DNA of 64,000 nucleotides, taken from assembly GCA_035578905.1 (NCBI GenBank), contig JAQJVL010000292.1, positions 1,059,501 to 1,123,500 on the forward strand, written 5' to 3'. The position numbers were made by a program, and so were the translations under genes. Each line of letters starts with the position of its first letter. Position 1 is the stretch's first letter. Origin of the DNA: Stictocephala bisonia (Eukaryota; Arthropoda; Insecta; Hemiptera; Membracidae). The notes beneath the pieces are model-generated. The model was not told the origin of the DNA, made no database searches, and saw nothing but the letters and a program-made list of their open reading frames with translations. Shown here piece after piece: positions 1 through 11,143 of the stretch.

Positions 1-229
1 TTTCAATAACAGCTCCAGTTTTATTTTGGCACTAGTTTGAATATTGGGTAACTTCAATAACCTATAAAATCGAAATGAAGAAGAATTCAAAAATTTTAAA
101 AAGCGATTTGAGTCAAAAATGTTTTTATCTTTAAATATACACTTCATTTATAATTTTACGACAGTAAATAAAGTCAGTATCTAGTACCGCGCAAAGCAAT
201 TTTTACGCTTCTCAGCGCGGGGGTTTAGA
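1..229. other. AT-rich sequence, no gene seen
   Basis: I see no coding similarity here. It lies just 5' of the protease-like reading frame that starts near 230 and may be the lost upstream part of the same retroelement. Confidence 0.4.
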
Positions 230-1241
230 GCCCTCTTAAATGAGCAATGGCTTTCTGATGAAACCGTCCAAAAATATTCCAACCTCATAAATTATACTTT
301 TTTAGAAGAAAAATCCTGTATCATTGTAAACCCATTACTTTGCATGCAGTTAAAAGTCTTCATGATTTTAATCACCTTTTGGAACCTCTCAATTTGAAAG
401 ACAAGCTTGTTATTGTAATGCCTACAAATGATTCTCAACAGCTAACAAAAGCAGGTGGTTCACACTGGAGTACCCTTATCTATGATGGCTTACCAGCAAT
501 TTTTTCCACTAAGATTCCAAGATTGACTACAATTTCCCATCAGCTGAATCTGTTGCAGTTAAAATTCAAAATTATTTAACCGTAAAGACAGAAACACCTT
601 ATATTCGTAACGTAAAAGGGCCATTACAGTTCAACGGAAATGACTGTGATATCTACACGCTTTTTTGTATTGAACTTGTTACCCTTAGCTGTATTAAATA
701 CCTAACACTGGATCTATCATCGTTGATGCAGAAGCTACAGCCAATGGAAATCGAGCTCATCAAGAAACGTTCAACCTTAGCATGTATTCTGAACAACCAA
801 ACCAAAATTGAACCAAAAACTATAATATCATTGATGGAGACTGTGAACCAATGTTTTGTGGATGATACTAATGTTATAGTAGGTAAAATAAATCAAAAGA
901 CTAAATTTTGGACTCAAGTTGGATATAATTATTTACATAAAACAGATGTAAATCTGCCTCAAAAGCATGGTCTTGAAACGAATAATTATTTGAGTGTATT
1001 ACAAACACTAGATGAAAAGGACTGCCTCGTGAATAATAGTAACTCAGTTGATGAGCTTCCATACTCTAGTACATCATTAAATAGAAAGGTTTATAGAAAA
1101 AATAGCCCTAAAACAAAATGTTCAAATACAATTAAAAGAAGACAAAAAAGAAACAAGGAGCATAGCGTGATTCTTTTAGCAGATAGCCATGGATGGGGGA
1201 TGTGGACGGCCCCTGCAGGAGCAGTAGGGAGAAAAGTGTGA
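230..1241 (+). pseudogene. Ulp1/SENP8-like cysteine protease joined to start of SGNH esterase (element A ORF1)
   Basis: Three frames read in succession give a C48 (Ulp1/SENP8-type) peptidase. First comes NEQWLSDETVQKYSNLIN (from 242), then KDKLVIVMPTND and GGSHWSTLIYD (about 398-485, catalytic His), then FFH*DS near 501-518 (catalytic Asp region with a stop in place of the usual Tyr), then FNGNDCDIYTLFCIE (630-674, catalytic Cys). The last frame stays open for about 200 further codons and ends in VILLADSHGWGM, the Ser block of an SGNH hydrolase, before a stop at 1239. Frame changes lie near 350 and 495. In eukaryotes this peptidase family removes SUMO or NEDD8. Here it sits in a retroelement ORF, so its role is unknown. 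The protease could also be a captured host copy. The fusion is supported by the continuous frame from 513 to 1238. Confidence 0.7.
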
Positions 1242-1314
1242 GGTAGTTTCGATTGTTAAACCAAATGCTTCTCTGGGAGATGTGGTACTAAAATATTCAA
1301 GATTTAAAATCACA

Positions 1315-1505
1315 TATAGAAATAACCCTGGCTGAGTTTGAACCGGTTGTTGTAGTGCTTACAGAGCATAATATGATGGGTCTTGAACTAAATCGATTTC
1401 ATTTAGACAAATACTCGTACAAAACAATATCACAATTTTCTCACACCAACACCAAAGGTGGAGGTGTAGTAATTTTAGCTAAAGAAGAGATAAGAGGAAA
1501 GAAAA
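1315..1505 (+). pseudogene. EEP endonuclease fragment of element A
   Basis: The frame around 1330-1500 reads FEPVVVVLTEHNMMG followed about 25 residues later by GGGVVILAKEE. TEH/TET plus the following GGG(V)(V)I block is the standard N-terminal half of the apurinic-type endonuclease of non-LTR retrotransposons, which nicks the target DNA. The segment aligns in order with the LNEHNL and GGYCILI blocks of element C. The C-terminal half (SDH block) is missing, and RT sequence follows after about 130 bp, so an internal deletion is likely. An earlier deletion removed most of the SGNH domain, which can still be glimpsed as VVSIVKPNASLGDVV near 1242-1288. Confidence 0.65.
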
Positions 1506-1639
1506 TTAATTCATATATATAAAGTAGATAGGTTATGTGAGGACAAATTATTTGAAAGCTGTGAATCTCAATTCAGAATAAATAAAAGATCTATACTAGT
1601 TGCAGGTATTTTTACTAAATTTTAAAAATAGTGAATTCT

Positions 1640-1988
1640 TAAGATGTCAAAAACTACCGTCCTATATCAATATTGCTATCAATATTGAAAATTTATGAAA
1701 AAGTTATGTGCCTCAGGTTAACAGAATATTTAGAAAAAAAACAAACTTATAGATATGGAACAATACGGAATCCGAAAAAGAAAATCTACTGTTACAGTCT
1801 TAATTAAATTCATTGAAACTGTTATAGACTCTATAAACAATAAACTATAATAAACTATAAAAAAGTGGCCGGTGTGTTTATGGATTTGTCAATGGCGTTC
1901 GACTGCCTCATGAATTACTATTGGATAAATTATATAATTTGGAATAAAAGGCGTTTGCTTAAAATGGATGAAATCATATTGGACAATA
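1640..1988 (+). pseudogene. Reverse transcriptase N-terminal half of element A
   Basis: NYRPISILLSILKIYEKV (from about 1652) is the conserved RT block ahead of the fingers. Further on, VAGVFMDLSMAFDC (about 1866-1907) is palm motif A with its Asp. PHELLLDKLYNLGIKG follows in a shifted frame, then VCLKWMKSYW at 1950-1983, where element B interrupts. Several stops and at least two frameshifts make this non-functional. The sequence resumes at 3743. Confidence 0.7.
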
Positions 1989-3722
1989 GACAATAGACAA
2001 TGTTCTTTATTTGTGATTTCCTCAAGAAATACAATGTCGTCAAATTAAAAGTAAAAAGATTTAATACAATGTCATAGATTTAGATAAATAATTCTTGCTT
2101 TACATTTTTGATTTTTGATTTTCTTGTCATAGAAGTTCAAATAGTTCCTTCAGAGAATACACAGGTCGTTCGACTAGCCAGTCGTGAAGTTGACTTTTTA
2201 GCTCATTTCCAGTTATAGTCTTGAGGTTTTGTGGTAGCAGATTAATGATTTTCTGACCCATGTAAGAAGGCTTTTGGTTGAATTTTGCTGTGTGGTGGAT
2301 AAGAAGACTATAGTCTGCAGCTCGTCTGGTGTGGTAGGCGTGATAGTCCTTGTTTCTTGGTAGGTCCTGCTGTTTCGTGTGCATAACTACTGTTAGTATG
2401 TAGAGTGCTGTGACTGTTAAAAGTTTAAGTTGTTTAAATGCTTCTCTGCAGCTATCTATAGGACCAAGGCCGGCTAGTGTTCTAATTGCTTTTTTCTGGA
2501 GGACCAGGATTTTGTAGTACTGTAGTACTTTGTCAGTTGATGATAAGATATTTGCTACCAATTCATGTGCTGAGTAATTTGAAACCAAAAGAGTTGTATC
2601 ATCTGCATACATTGTCGTTTCTATATTGTCATTATTAATAAAAGAAGTAAAGTCATTTGTAAAGAGAATAAATAAAAAGGGTCCCAGGACAGAACCCTGT
2701 GGCACTCCCCTACTGACTGTCAGTTGTTTCGACCTGAATGTACATTTCTTTCCATTTAGGTTTTGTTGTATTTCAACGATTTGTGTTCTGTTTTTCAGAT
2801 AACTTTCCACCCAGTCTTTTGCAAGTCCATCAATTCCCAGTGCTGAGAGCTTTTTTAGAATGAGGTCATGACCTAAGCAATCGAAAGCTTTGCTATAGTC
2901 AATTAAAACAGCTGATACATGCTTTCCCTCTTCTAGATTGTCTATGACATGTTCAATCAGGTTAATAAGAGCTGATGTGGTGGATCTTCCTTTGAGGAAG
3001 CCATGTTGGTTTTTCACAATTAGGTCGTTTTTCATCAGGTATCCCAGCATTCTTGACAGCGCAATTTTTTCTACTACTTTTGCTAGTGTTGGTATTAGTG
3101 AGATTGGACGGTAGTTTTCTGTCTTTATACGAGATCCTTTTCTGTGTTTTGGAAATATTTTACCTATTTTTAGAGCTGAGGGAAATTGTCCTGTACCAAA
3201 TGTTTTATTTATCACACTAACCAGTGGAGGTGCTAGTTGTTTTGCACAGTATTTCACTACTTTTGAAGGAATTTCATCCACTCCACATGAGAGCTTAGAT
3301 TTTAAAGATTGTATTGTGGTAACAACTTCTTTAATGTTTTTTGGTGTTAAGCTGAGTAGGTGTGAATTACTTTGTTGGGAAGTGTTTGTGTGGGTTATTT
3401 TTGTATATTTCAATTGTTCTCGGTTTTCCTTCAGTGTAGAATCTGCTATTTGTGAGAAATATTCATTCAGGTGTTCAACAATTTGATTTGGGTTATCTAC
3501 TATGTTTTCTCCTATTTCAAACTGCATCTTAGAATTCTGTTTGTGTTTGCACTGTTTCTCTGTATTAATTGTATTCCAGATGGCTTTTGTCTTATTGTCA
3601 GCTTGGTTAATGTAGTCTGCTGTTATACCTCGCTTAAGATTTCTAAGTTTCATGTCATACAATTTCTTTTTGGTTATCATTGATGTTCTGTCATGGTCAT
3701 TTGCTGTCAGTTGGTATCTATT
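1989..3722 (-). mobile_element. Non-LTR retrotransposon B, 5'-truncated, inserted in element A
   Basis: On the minus strand the element ends with a short 3' UTR carrying AATAAAG and a simple-repeat tail built from TTGTCTA units (plus-strand CAATAGA at 1988-2003). This is the usual LINE 3' end in arthropods. The coding part starts within the region ahead of the RT, so the 5' end is truncated. Flanking 13-mers TATTGGACAATAG (1978-1990) and TACTAGACAGTAG (about 3750-3762) differ at three positions and could be a decayed target-site duplication. Confidence 0.75.
2127..3680 (-). pseudogene. Reverse transcriptase of element B with internal deletion
   Basis: The 517-codon open frame is a LINE reverse transcriptase of the jockey/CR1 type. 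Landmarks are ENYRPISLIPTLAKV (residues 188-202), QHGFLKGRSTTSAL (225-238), LIDYSKAFD with catalytic Asp261, RGVPQGSVLGP (324-334) and MYADD (357-361). After VLQYYK (about 390) the protein jumps straight to VLQKKAIRTLAG, a block that normally lies roughly 150 residues further on. An in-frame deletion has therefore removed the thumb region although the frame stayed open. The C-terminal domain then runs to a natural stop. The first Met is not a genuine start, because codons in the same frame continue upstream to the truncation point. Catalytic residues are intact but the protein should not work. Confidence 0.85.
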
Positions 3723-3741
3723 TAAAGCAGAAATAGATACC
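3713..3741. repeat. Short perfect inverted repeat at the B/A junction
   Basis: GGTATCTATTT and AAATAGATACC form 11-bp arms around a 7-nt loop. A second AAATAGATAC follows at about 3745. It lies exactly where element B's truncated 5' end meets element A and may be filler sequence made during insertion. Confidence 0.6.
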
Positions 3742-3742
3742 A

Positions 3743-4225
3743 GAAATAGATACTAGACAGTAGTACGTTGAGATTACACATGTTTCAAAAAATTAAATAT
3801 GCAAATACAATTCTTCAACTCGTAGAGTCAGGTTTGGGGTCCCACAGGACTCAATACTTTTTATTTTAGTGGTCCCACAGGCCACTACTATTTATCTGCT
3901 ACTGGAGCAGACTGCCAAACATAATTGACCATATCAATAGCAATAAAAATCAAATTTGTTTTTATGCCGATGATGTTAATCTCATTACAACACACAACAA
4001 ATACAATAAAAGAGCTAGAATTTGAGGCTTGTGAAAACCTAGCAAAGCTGATACAGTTTTATGGATAGTAATTTAAAACTTAATATCAATAAAACTAATT
4101 TTATGGTCTTTAAAACAAAACAAACCTGGAATGAACAACAACAAAGAATGAAAACTTAATTATTAAAATTAATCATATAGAAATTGACCAAATTAGTGAA
4201 ACAAAATTTCTGGAACATACAAAAA
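3743..4225 (+). pseudogene. Reverse transcriptase C-terminal half of element A
   Basis: Resumes the RT frame after element B: YVEITHVSKN (3764-3793), RVRFGVPQDSI (3826-3858, motif GVPQGS with G to D), CFYADDVNLIT (about 3963-3993, catalytic YADD) and LKLNINKTNFMVF (about 4075-4113), then ISETKFLE near 4195. It stops abruptly near 4220. Stops and frameshifts occur in each block. A short duplication of the GGTCCCACAGG segment at about 3838 and 3870 is visible. Confidence 0.7.
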
Positions 4226-4300
4226 TGGAATTTCCTCTAATGATTTTGATTCAATTTTTAGGAAAGATGTGGATTACAATTTAAAATATTTTACTAAAAA
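4216..4300 (+). repeat. Dispersed repeat shared with 35270-35355
   Basis: ACATACAAAAATGGAATTT followed by a variable stretch and then AGGAAAGATGT plus ATTACAATTTAAA occurs here and again at 35270-35355 in the same orientation. In both places it lies a short distance upstream of a simple or tandem repeat (4534 and 35405). It is an unclassified interspersed repeat. Confidence 0.6.
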
Positions 4301-4531
4301 CCGCATGTCCCCTACCTTTAATAGTTTCTTTTAGTTAAAACATTTTTTTACAAATAAAAACAAAAAATACTTTTTTTCAAGCTTTATTCTAACAATTATG
4401 ATTAAATTTTCAGTGAAAATGCAAATTATTACTAAAAAGATTTTAGTTACCACCCCAATAAGTTGGGGCTGGAGGTCGAAGGCCAGAAGCCACAACTCAA
4501 GTTGTTTAAGACTTAACAACTTAAACAACTC

Positions 4532-5504
<973 letters not shown>

Positions 5505-5789
5505 ACCTGAAGAAAATGCCAGTGGTATTGAAAGTTTGTAAGATTACGTGTTTATTTTGTGTTTGTTACTACTACTCTGGTGTTAGTGAACTTGTCTTCT
5601 AAAGTAAGTTTGCTGATATCCTATCTCTCCAATATACTAAATGTTAAAAACAGAAATAAGCACAATCAGGTAATTAATAACTTTGAACTACAGTAATAAA
5701 TGAACATTTCAGCTGGGTCACTTTCCAATTCATTGTCATATAGTGAGGTTTAAATTGAATGTGCTTTGCCTGCTCGGTACATGCTCTGT

Positions 5790-6290
5790 TCTCAGGCCTG
5801 TAAGTATTGTAAAGACTTATTTAAATATACTTCACCGGTCAAAGAATCAATTATTTGAAACAACAACATTACTTTGTAGCAAGAAACATTCCATAATTTC
5901 TGAGCTGTTCTGCCAAGAAAGTACGTAGTTATGACACGTGCTAATTTCATTTTGAGCTCTTGTATTTCGAAATAATATTTCCAAATATTATTATAAAAAT
6001 ATTAATGATAAGAGAATGGTATCATTTATTTTTATCATGCCTGTACAATTTCCTATACCTATTGTATGGGCTTTCCTAATTATACTTAACCTGTCAAAGA
6101 ATCAATTATTATAAAAACTATACTACTCTGTAGCAAGATATATTCTATGATTTATAAAATGTTCTGCCTGGAAGTTACGCAAGTTATGAAATGTGCGCAT
6201 TACGTTTTGAGCTTTTTTGTTTCGAAATAATATTTCCGAATATTATTATAAAAATTCTAATAATAAAAGAATGGTGTCACACATTATAAG
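5790..6290. repeat. Diverged tandem duplication, period about 275 bp
   Basis: Blocks recur in order: GTCAAAGAATCAATTATT at about 5838 and 6094, TGTAGCAAGA at about 5876 and 6131, TTTCGAAATAATATTTCC at 5966 and 6219, and TATTATTATAAAAAT after each. The two copies differ by many substitutions and small indels. The rest of 5505-7362 holds no gene I can recognise and is presumed intron or 5' flank of the BRCT gene. Confidence 0.75.
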
Positions 6291-7362
6291 CGGGTCACAC
6301 ACCCAACTCCAACAGTGCACAACCAATTCACTAACGCTAAACACAGTACTAATTACACCATATATACTGAACTCAGTTCACAACTTGGTACAGACAGACT
6401 GCAAGGTTCATGAACTAAGGACGAATACTGCTCCTCAGAAATTAGTAACACTTACCCAGGTGGACCACCACTGATAAGGCTAGGTCAAAAGTCGGATTGT
6501 ACCGCCGCTGCTACTGTTTGCCGCTAGCTGCCGGACCGATCATGAAATCATGCCTTCCTAACATAAATTACCCATCAAAATTTATATTAAAATTATTAAT
6601 GTTTTTCAGTTCCAACAATTTTGTTAAGTCATCGATTATTGATGACTAAATGACGTACCACTCAATTTAATGTGGTATCAATACGTAAGTTTCTAATCGA
6701 CTGATAAACAATGATTGTGTTTTAAAGATCAATATTTTAATTAATGTATATGAATATATTTCGAAATTATTAATTTTTTAATGATGAGTAATGATGCCGT
6801 GGAATGTCATTAGGTGACTGTGTTAAAGAATTAGTATTCAAAAGAAATAGTATTCAAGACAAAAACTTAATGTTCACAGTAAAAAGTGTTTTGTTTTTTT
6901 CCATTTAAGTTAAGCAGTGTATTTAGACAAAAAAGTATAGCAATTCTAGAAATATCATTGTAGCATAATGTAGCTTTTTTTGTCTTTGGGCAACATACTT
7001 AGACCAGTGAGTCAGTGTTACTTGTATTTTTTGGGTCTCTTTATTTCTCTGATCATGTTACTGGATATTGGTTTATGGCAATTTGTTGGAAACTATCACC
7101 ATTTAATTGTCTAAATTCACTTTATTTCATTAATGTTTCTCCATTTTGTGCCTCAAAAAGGGTAAAAGGATAGTTATTAATCCTTTTCGGGACCATTCTA
7201 GAGTAAAAATACTAATTTGAACTTAAGTAATATTGATACTAACCTTATAATGAGGTTATTAATATTTATAAGTAATTTAGTAGTAGTTTAAAATTAATAT
7301 TACTAGACGATAGCCTCATTTTCGGTTTAACTTGTATAAGCAAAGTGGGTTGTTTTGATCAG

Positions 7363-7515
7363 GTGGTACAGTGGTAGACTGCCCAAGTGCCTGCTCTGTC
7401 CTAGTCACAGACAAAGTGCGACGTACTGTCAAGTTCCTTTGTACGCTTAGTCAAGGAAAGCCTGTTGTTACACCTGAATGGATTAACCAGTCATGGAGGT
7501 GTATGAAATTTGAAG
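7363..7515 (+). CDS. Exon of MDC1/PTIP-like gene: first BRCT domain of the C-terminal pair
   Basis: Acceptor AG at 7361-7362 and donor GTAAGT at 7516 bound a 153-nt exon whose first two bases finish a split Gly codon. It reads GTVVDCP, then LVTDKVRRTVKFLCTL, then GKPVVTPEWINQSW. This is the C-terminal two thirds of a BRCT domain. The RRTVKFL segment carries the conserved Lys that contacts the phosphate of phosphoserine ligands. In MDC1 the same block includes the Arg that recognises the free C terminus of gamma-H2AX, and both residues are present here. The N-terminal strand of the domain (phosphate-pocket Thr/Ser-Gly) must lie in an upstream exon I could not find. Known role of the family: nuclear scaffold at DNA double-strand breaks. 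Assignment to MDC1 rather than PTIP rests on the second domain and is moderate. Confidence 0.85.
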
Positions 7516-8144
7516 GTAAGTGTAGGATTATTTTTCATTTTCTTTCCTAACAATTTTCAAATCCAGAATATATACTTTATAATGGTAGTGAAAATGACAT
7601 CACTGTCAGATTGATATCCAACCTTGATCTTAAGAATTAGTGATTAATTTAGGGTATTTTTAAACAACTGAGAATAGTTTAATGTTATTCATAAAATTAG
7701 GAAAACCAAAATTATTAAAATCTATTTCTTGGTATTATCATTGTTGAAATAAATTAAGCCTAAATATTGCTAAACGTTTAGCACTTCTGACTTTAATGCA
7801 GGGGGTCACGGGACATTTCAATTAAATTAGAGCGTTTAAATTTAGTTTATGAAATTATTTATTCAGATAGCAATACACCATTTTACAAGTTGAAACAGTT
7901 AAGATTAGTAAAGGTGACTAACAGTTCAATAAATAACTAAAATTAGAAAAAATAAGTGGTATCATGCAAGTGTACAATGCAAACAGAAGAGCAGCCGCCA
8001 AACAGATCTGTCCACACAGTAATGGTTAACTGTAATGGTATTAGTTAAGTTAAGCTAATCAAACAATAACAAGCATTCAACGGATAACAAAAGACAACAA
8101 AATAAAGATATAACAATTAAGATAACAATAACTATCAAAATTAT

Positions 8145-8431
8145 CTACCATAATAACAGAAATAGCAATAACAAAATCATAATAATGTAACTGGTAACAA
8201 CTAATAATCTAATAGCACTATGCACATCATACAACCAAGCAAATAGTTCTAGAACTATAGCGTACAGAACAGCCATTACAATCAATGAGTTGTCATAACC
8301 ACTAACAAGATGAACAATACCTAAGCTAATAAAAACAAACAGCAAAACATAACTACGAGATAAAGATTCACATAACATTAACAGTTTACTAGTATTATAT
8401 TGAGTATATCAAATTTAATATAATCACTCAG
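8145..8431 (-). other. 3' UTR of element E
   Basis: AT-rich sequence following the ORF2 stop. The 77-codon Leu/Val-rich open frame at 8145-8378 has no recognisable domain and lies wholly within the retrotransposon's 3' UTR, so I treat it as chance. Confidence 0.55.
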
Positions 8432-9082
8432 CTACAATATGAGTTTAAGTGCCATTTTCTTGAATGCATGGATACTATGTCCAAAAAAGTCAAGTTCTTC
8501 ACACACCATGTTACCAGTCCTCAGCAACCGTGGTACTGTGCTATAGTACAAGTAGCTAGTAGAATACTGATGCTTAAAGAAAAGCTGGTAATGTCGAGTT
8601 CTTCGAGGAACTTGGAGATCCATCATGTGCAGAATATATGAACAATTAATAAGGCCATTCATGACCTTATAAAGGAAGACAAGATCCAAGAATATCCTAT
8701 GGGTAGACAAGGGTGGAATGTTAAGGATTAGCTGCATCACTCCAACATCAACGTCTAAGTAACAGTAACCCAGCTTGACTCCCACCATACGCAGGAAACG
8801 TTTCTGAATGCCATCGAGCACAGCACAATGCCCAACCTGGTAGGGAGACCAGGCCACCACAGAATATTCCAATAGTGGTCGTAACAGAGCAAGATAGAGA
8901 ACTCTGATAGCTGTTACAGAGAGGCCCTGACGACCTGTTCGATAAATAAGGCCTAGCATATTAGCAGCTTTACCACATATCTTCTGTAAATGTATGCCAG
9001 GATCTAAATTGGATGTCAGAGTTACTCCCAAGTCCCTCACTCTATTCACCCTAATGAGAGAAACTCCCTGTACCCTAATCAT
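8432..9082 (-). pseudogene. Element E ORF2, C-terminal domain
   Basis: The 216-codon frame begins in the post-palm region: VNRVRDLGVTLTSNLDPGIH (about residues 12-31) is the usual xxxLGVxxDxxLxxxxH block. It continues through ALLRPLLEYSVVAWSP and IQKRFLRMVG, typical of the connection region in jockey-group LINEs, and ends at a natural stop. It is separated from the RT palm by about 70 bp containing stops or a frame change. Confidence 0.8.
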
Positions 9083-9153
9083 AATTCAATATTTCTTTCT
9101 TTCTTGCAAAATTAATAACTGCACATTTAGATGGGTTAAGCTCCATTTCATTA

Positions 9154-10192
9154 TTAACACCACTTTTCAATACACCGAAGATCATTCTGCAGATCCAATA
9201 CACTCTGTTCCGATGATATCTCCCTGAAGACTTTCACATCATCTGCAAATAGTAGGAAATTTTCCTTTATGCAACCCTTAATGTCATTTATAAACAAACT
9301 GAAGAGAAAAGGACCAAGGTGGGAACCCTGTGGCACTCCAGAAACCGCAGAAATGGATTGTGAAAGAGCTGTACCATATTTAACTTGGAGAGTACGGTCC
9401 TTCAGATAGCTACGAAACCACAGAAGTAAAGGTCCATTAACTCCTAAGGCAAATAGTTTATTGAGCAAATGAGGGTGACTTATTCTATCAAATGCCTTTG
9501 CGTAGACAAAGTAAACACAATACAGCTGATTATTGTTCGAGAAAGCAGTTAAGACTTCATTCATAAATACAACAAGATTAGTCGAGGTTGATTTCCCGCT
9601 GTGAAATCCATGCTGTTCAGGAACAATAGTACGTTTGAAGGTAAAAGCAACTCTATCAAGGACAATGCTCTCAACGACCTTTGCCAACGCAGACTGGATC
9701 ACAATAGGCCTTAGTCCGTTTTCCAGACTTGAAGATTAGAACAATAAATCCAGCTTTGAGGGTAGATGGAAGTATCCCTCTGCAAAGTAACGCATTGGAG
9801 AAGATGCAAAGATGTGATGCCAATATTGCACTGCAATATTTTAGGATTGTAGCAGGAATTTCATCTGTACCCGGTCCCTTAGACACGTCAAGCTCCTTAA
9901 GTTTCCTCTCCACTTCAGAGGCAGATACACAGAATGATGTCAGCATTGAGTTGCCCTCATAGAGGTAGTCAGGGGCGTTAGCAGAAGGACTACTGTATAC
10001 TGAAGAGAAGAAATCAGCGAAAAGATTTGATGTATCCTCAGGGTCACCAGCAACTCTATCCTCGTAATACAAAGTTCTAAGAGTCATTGATGTAGTCTTT
10101 AGACTATTAACATGTTTCCAAAAAGATTTTGGATTCGAAGCAAGGTCAGCATCCACCTTAGACACGTAATTCAAATGGCATTTCCTAGACAA
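9154..10192 (-). pseudogene. Element E ORF2, reverse transcriptase (frameshifted)
   Basis: Two overlapping frames make one RT. The first (10192-9671) covers the pre-RT region with PKSFWKHVNSLK, SKGPGTDEIPATILKYC and LKAGFIVLIFKSGKRTK. The second (9702-9154) covers ALAKVVESIVLDRV, EQHGFHSGKSTSTNL, SGVPQGSHLGPFLFSLFIND and LFADDVKVF. The frame switch lies near 9700-9725, within the NYRPI-type block. Palm motif A reads VYFVYAKAFD, with Val where the catalytic Asp is expected, whereas FADD is intact. The enzyme is therefore dead twice over. Confidence 0.8.
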
Positions 10193-10213
10193 TAACTTGC
10201 ACTGACTGTGAAC

Positions 10214-10402
10214 TCACCTATATTTAGATAAATCAGCTGCAAAATTTGTCTGCTTGTATTTGATATGCAACCGCTTCTTCAAACTTATTAGCTCCCTCAG
10301 CTCACCAGAAAACCAACGAGGAAACGTACTGCAGCCCACTTTCATCAAAGGGCAATTTTTAATTACTGTCCCACGAAGGTTATTGCAAAAAACCACGAAC
10401 AA
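10214..10402 (-). pseudogene. Element E ORF2, linker between endonuclease and RT
   Basis: The frame contains FPRWFSGELRELISLKKRLH, the WFS/W..EL..L...K block that typically lies between endonuclease and RT in jockey-group ORF2 proteins. A stop at 10214 and a frame change separate it from the RT part. Confidence 0.65.
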
Positions 10403-10470
10403 TTTCTCAACATCAATGCTGGAACAAATAATGCTATACTCTTACATCTGGATCCAACGGTAAACATTCT

Positions 10471-11143
10471 CTAGATTGCATTTGGTGAGATTCGGGAAAC
10501 ACGGTTCGTGGGTTGCTTGAGCATGGTATGCTCAGCGTAGCAATCAAATGTCAATGCAGGATGAGCTTCTTCCTGGAGAAGCAGTGGGTCATCAGAAGCA
10601 GCTACATGTATCCGTCGATCAGACGAGAAGATCAAGTCCAGTGTGGCACCTCTTGAATTACAAACGATGTTAATTTGCCTTAGTTGGAGAAAGTTAGCCA
10701 TTTCCACAAGATATTGAGATGCTTGTGAAACTTCAGGGAAAGGACTCTTGCCCCGGTCGGTAGCTGGTTGGTTGAAGTCTCCGGCAATTATTGTCAAAGT
10801 GTCATCATCCACATGTGTATGTGCTACTTCAGCCGCATCACAGAAATGAGAATATACATGAGCTGACATACCAGGAGGAATATAAACAGCCCCAATTAAC
10901 AATTTCAGTCCAGGAAGCCTAGCAAGTACGAAGATATGCTCAACGTCAGTTACAGAGGTATTTATCTCATAAGACGAGAAATCTGAGTGCACACCAATAA
11001 GAACACCTCCACCAGAAACCTTCCCACTTGCCAAAGGAGACCTATCCCCTCTAAAAATATTAAAGCTTGAAAGACCTAGCTCAGCACTTATGACATCAGT
11101 ATTTAAATTAGTTTCCGTAAAAATGAGTATTTTATGTAAACAT
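10471..11143 (-). pseudogene. Element E ORF2, EEP endonuclease (main part)
   Basis: Starting at the hAT target-site duplication the minus frame reads HKILIFTETNLN (catalytic Glu block), FNIFRGDRS, GGGVLIGV, GAVYIPPG, TIIAGDFNQP (catalytic Asp/Asn block) and RGATLDLIFSS. The C-terminal SDH block appears degraded (about ASDDPLL). The first part of the domain (NIMLLSECSMKHGLRTKL) lies beyond the hAT insertion at about 13560-13470. Deleting the hAT and one 8-bp duplication joins NVC to LHKILIF in frame. Confidence 0.8.

Larger units (their letters stand above)
230..4225 (+). mobile_element. Degraded non-LTR retrotransposon A (Ulp1 + SGNH + endonuclease + RT), split by element B
   Basis: Pieces in one orientation and in retroelement order give a decayed LINE. 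They are an Ulp1-like protease (230-720), a start of an SGNH esterase (about 1160-1290), an EEP endonuclease (about 1315-1500), and reverse transcriptase in two parts (1640-1988 and 3743-4225). The two RT parts are parted by minus-strand element B. The left part ends in the RT segment GVCLKWMKSY and the right part resumes with YVEITHVSKN leading to GVPQDS and YADD, which are consecutive blocks of one RT. Frameshifts and stops throughout make it dead. Both ends are estimates. The SGNH and endonuclease segments resemble element C (17.8-23.9 kb), so A and C probably belong to related CR1/L2-like lineages; this is inference. Confidence 0.75.

Noticed and set aside
5505..5545. Micro-exon (EENASGIESL or KMPVVLKV) between the pyrimidine tract and GTAAGA at 5538
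   Set aside because: Splice phase does not fit the exon at 7363 and no BRCT similarity is visible; kept only as a remark.
6217..6474. 85-codon open frame
   Set aside because: No start context, no domain, lies at the end of a diverged local duplication.
8145..8378. Hydrophobic 77-codon minus-strand frame, membrane-protein-like
   Set aside because: Falls inside the 3' UTR of retroelement E, and its composition follows from T-rich DNA.
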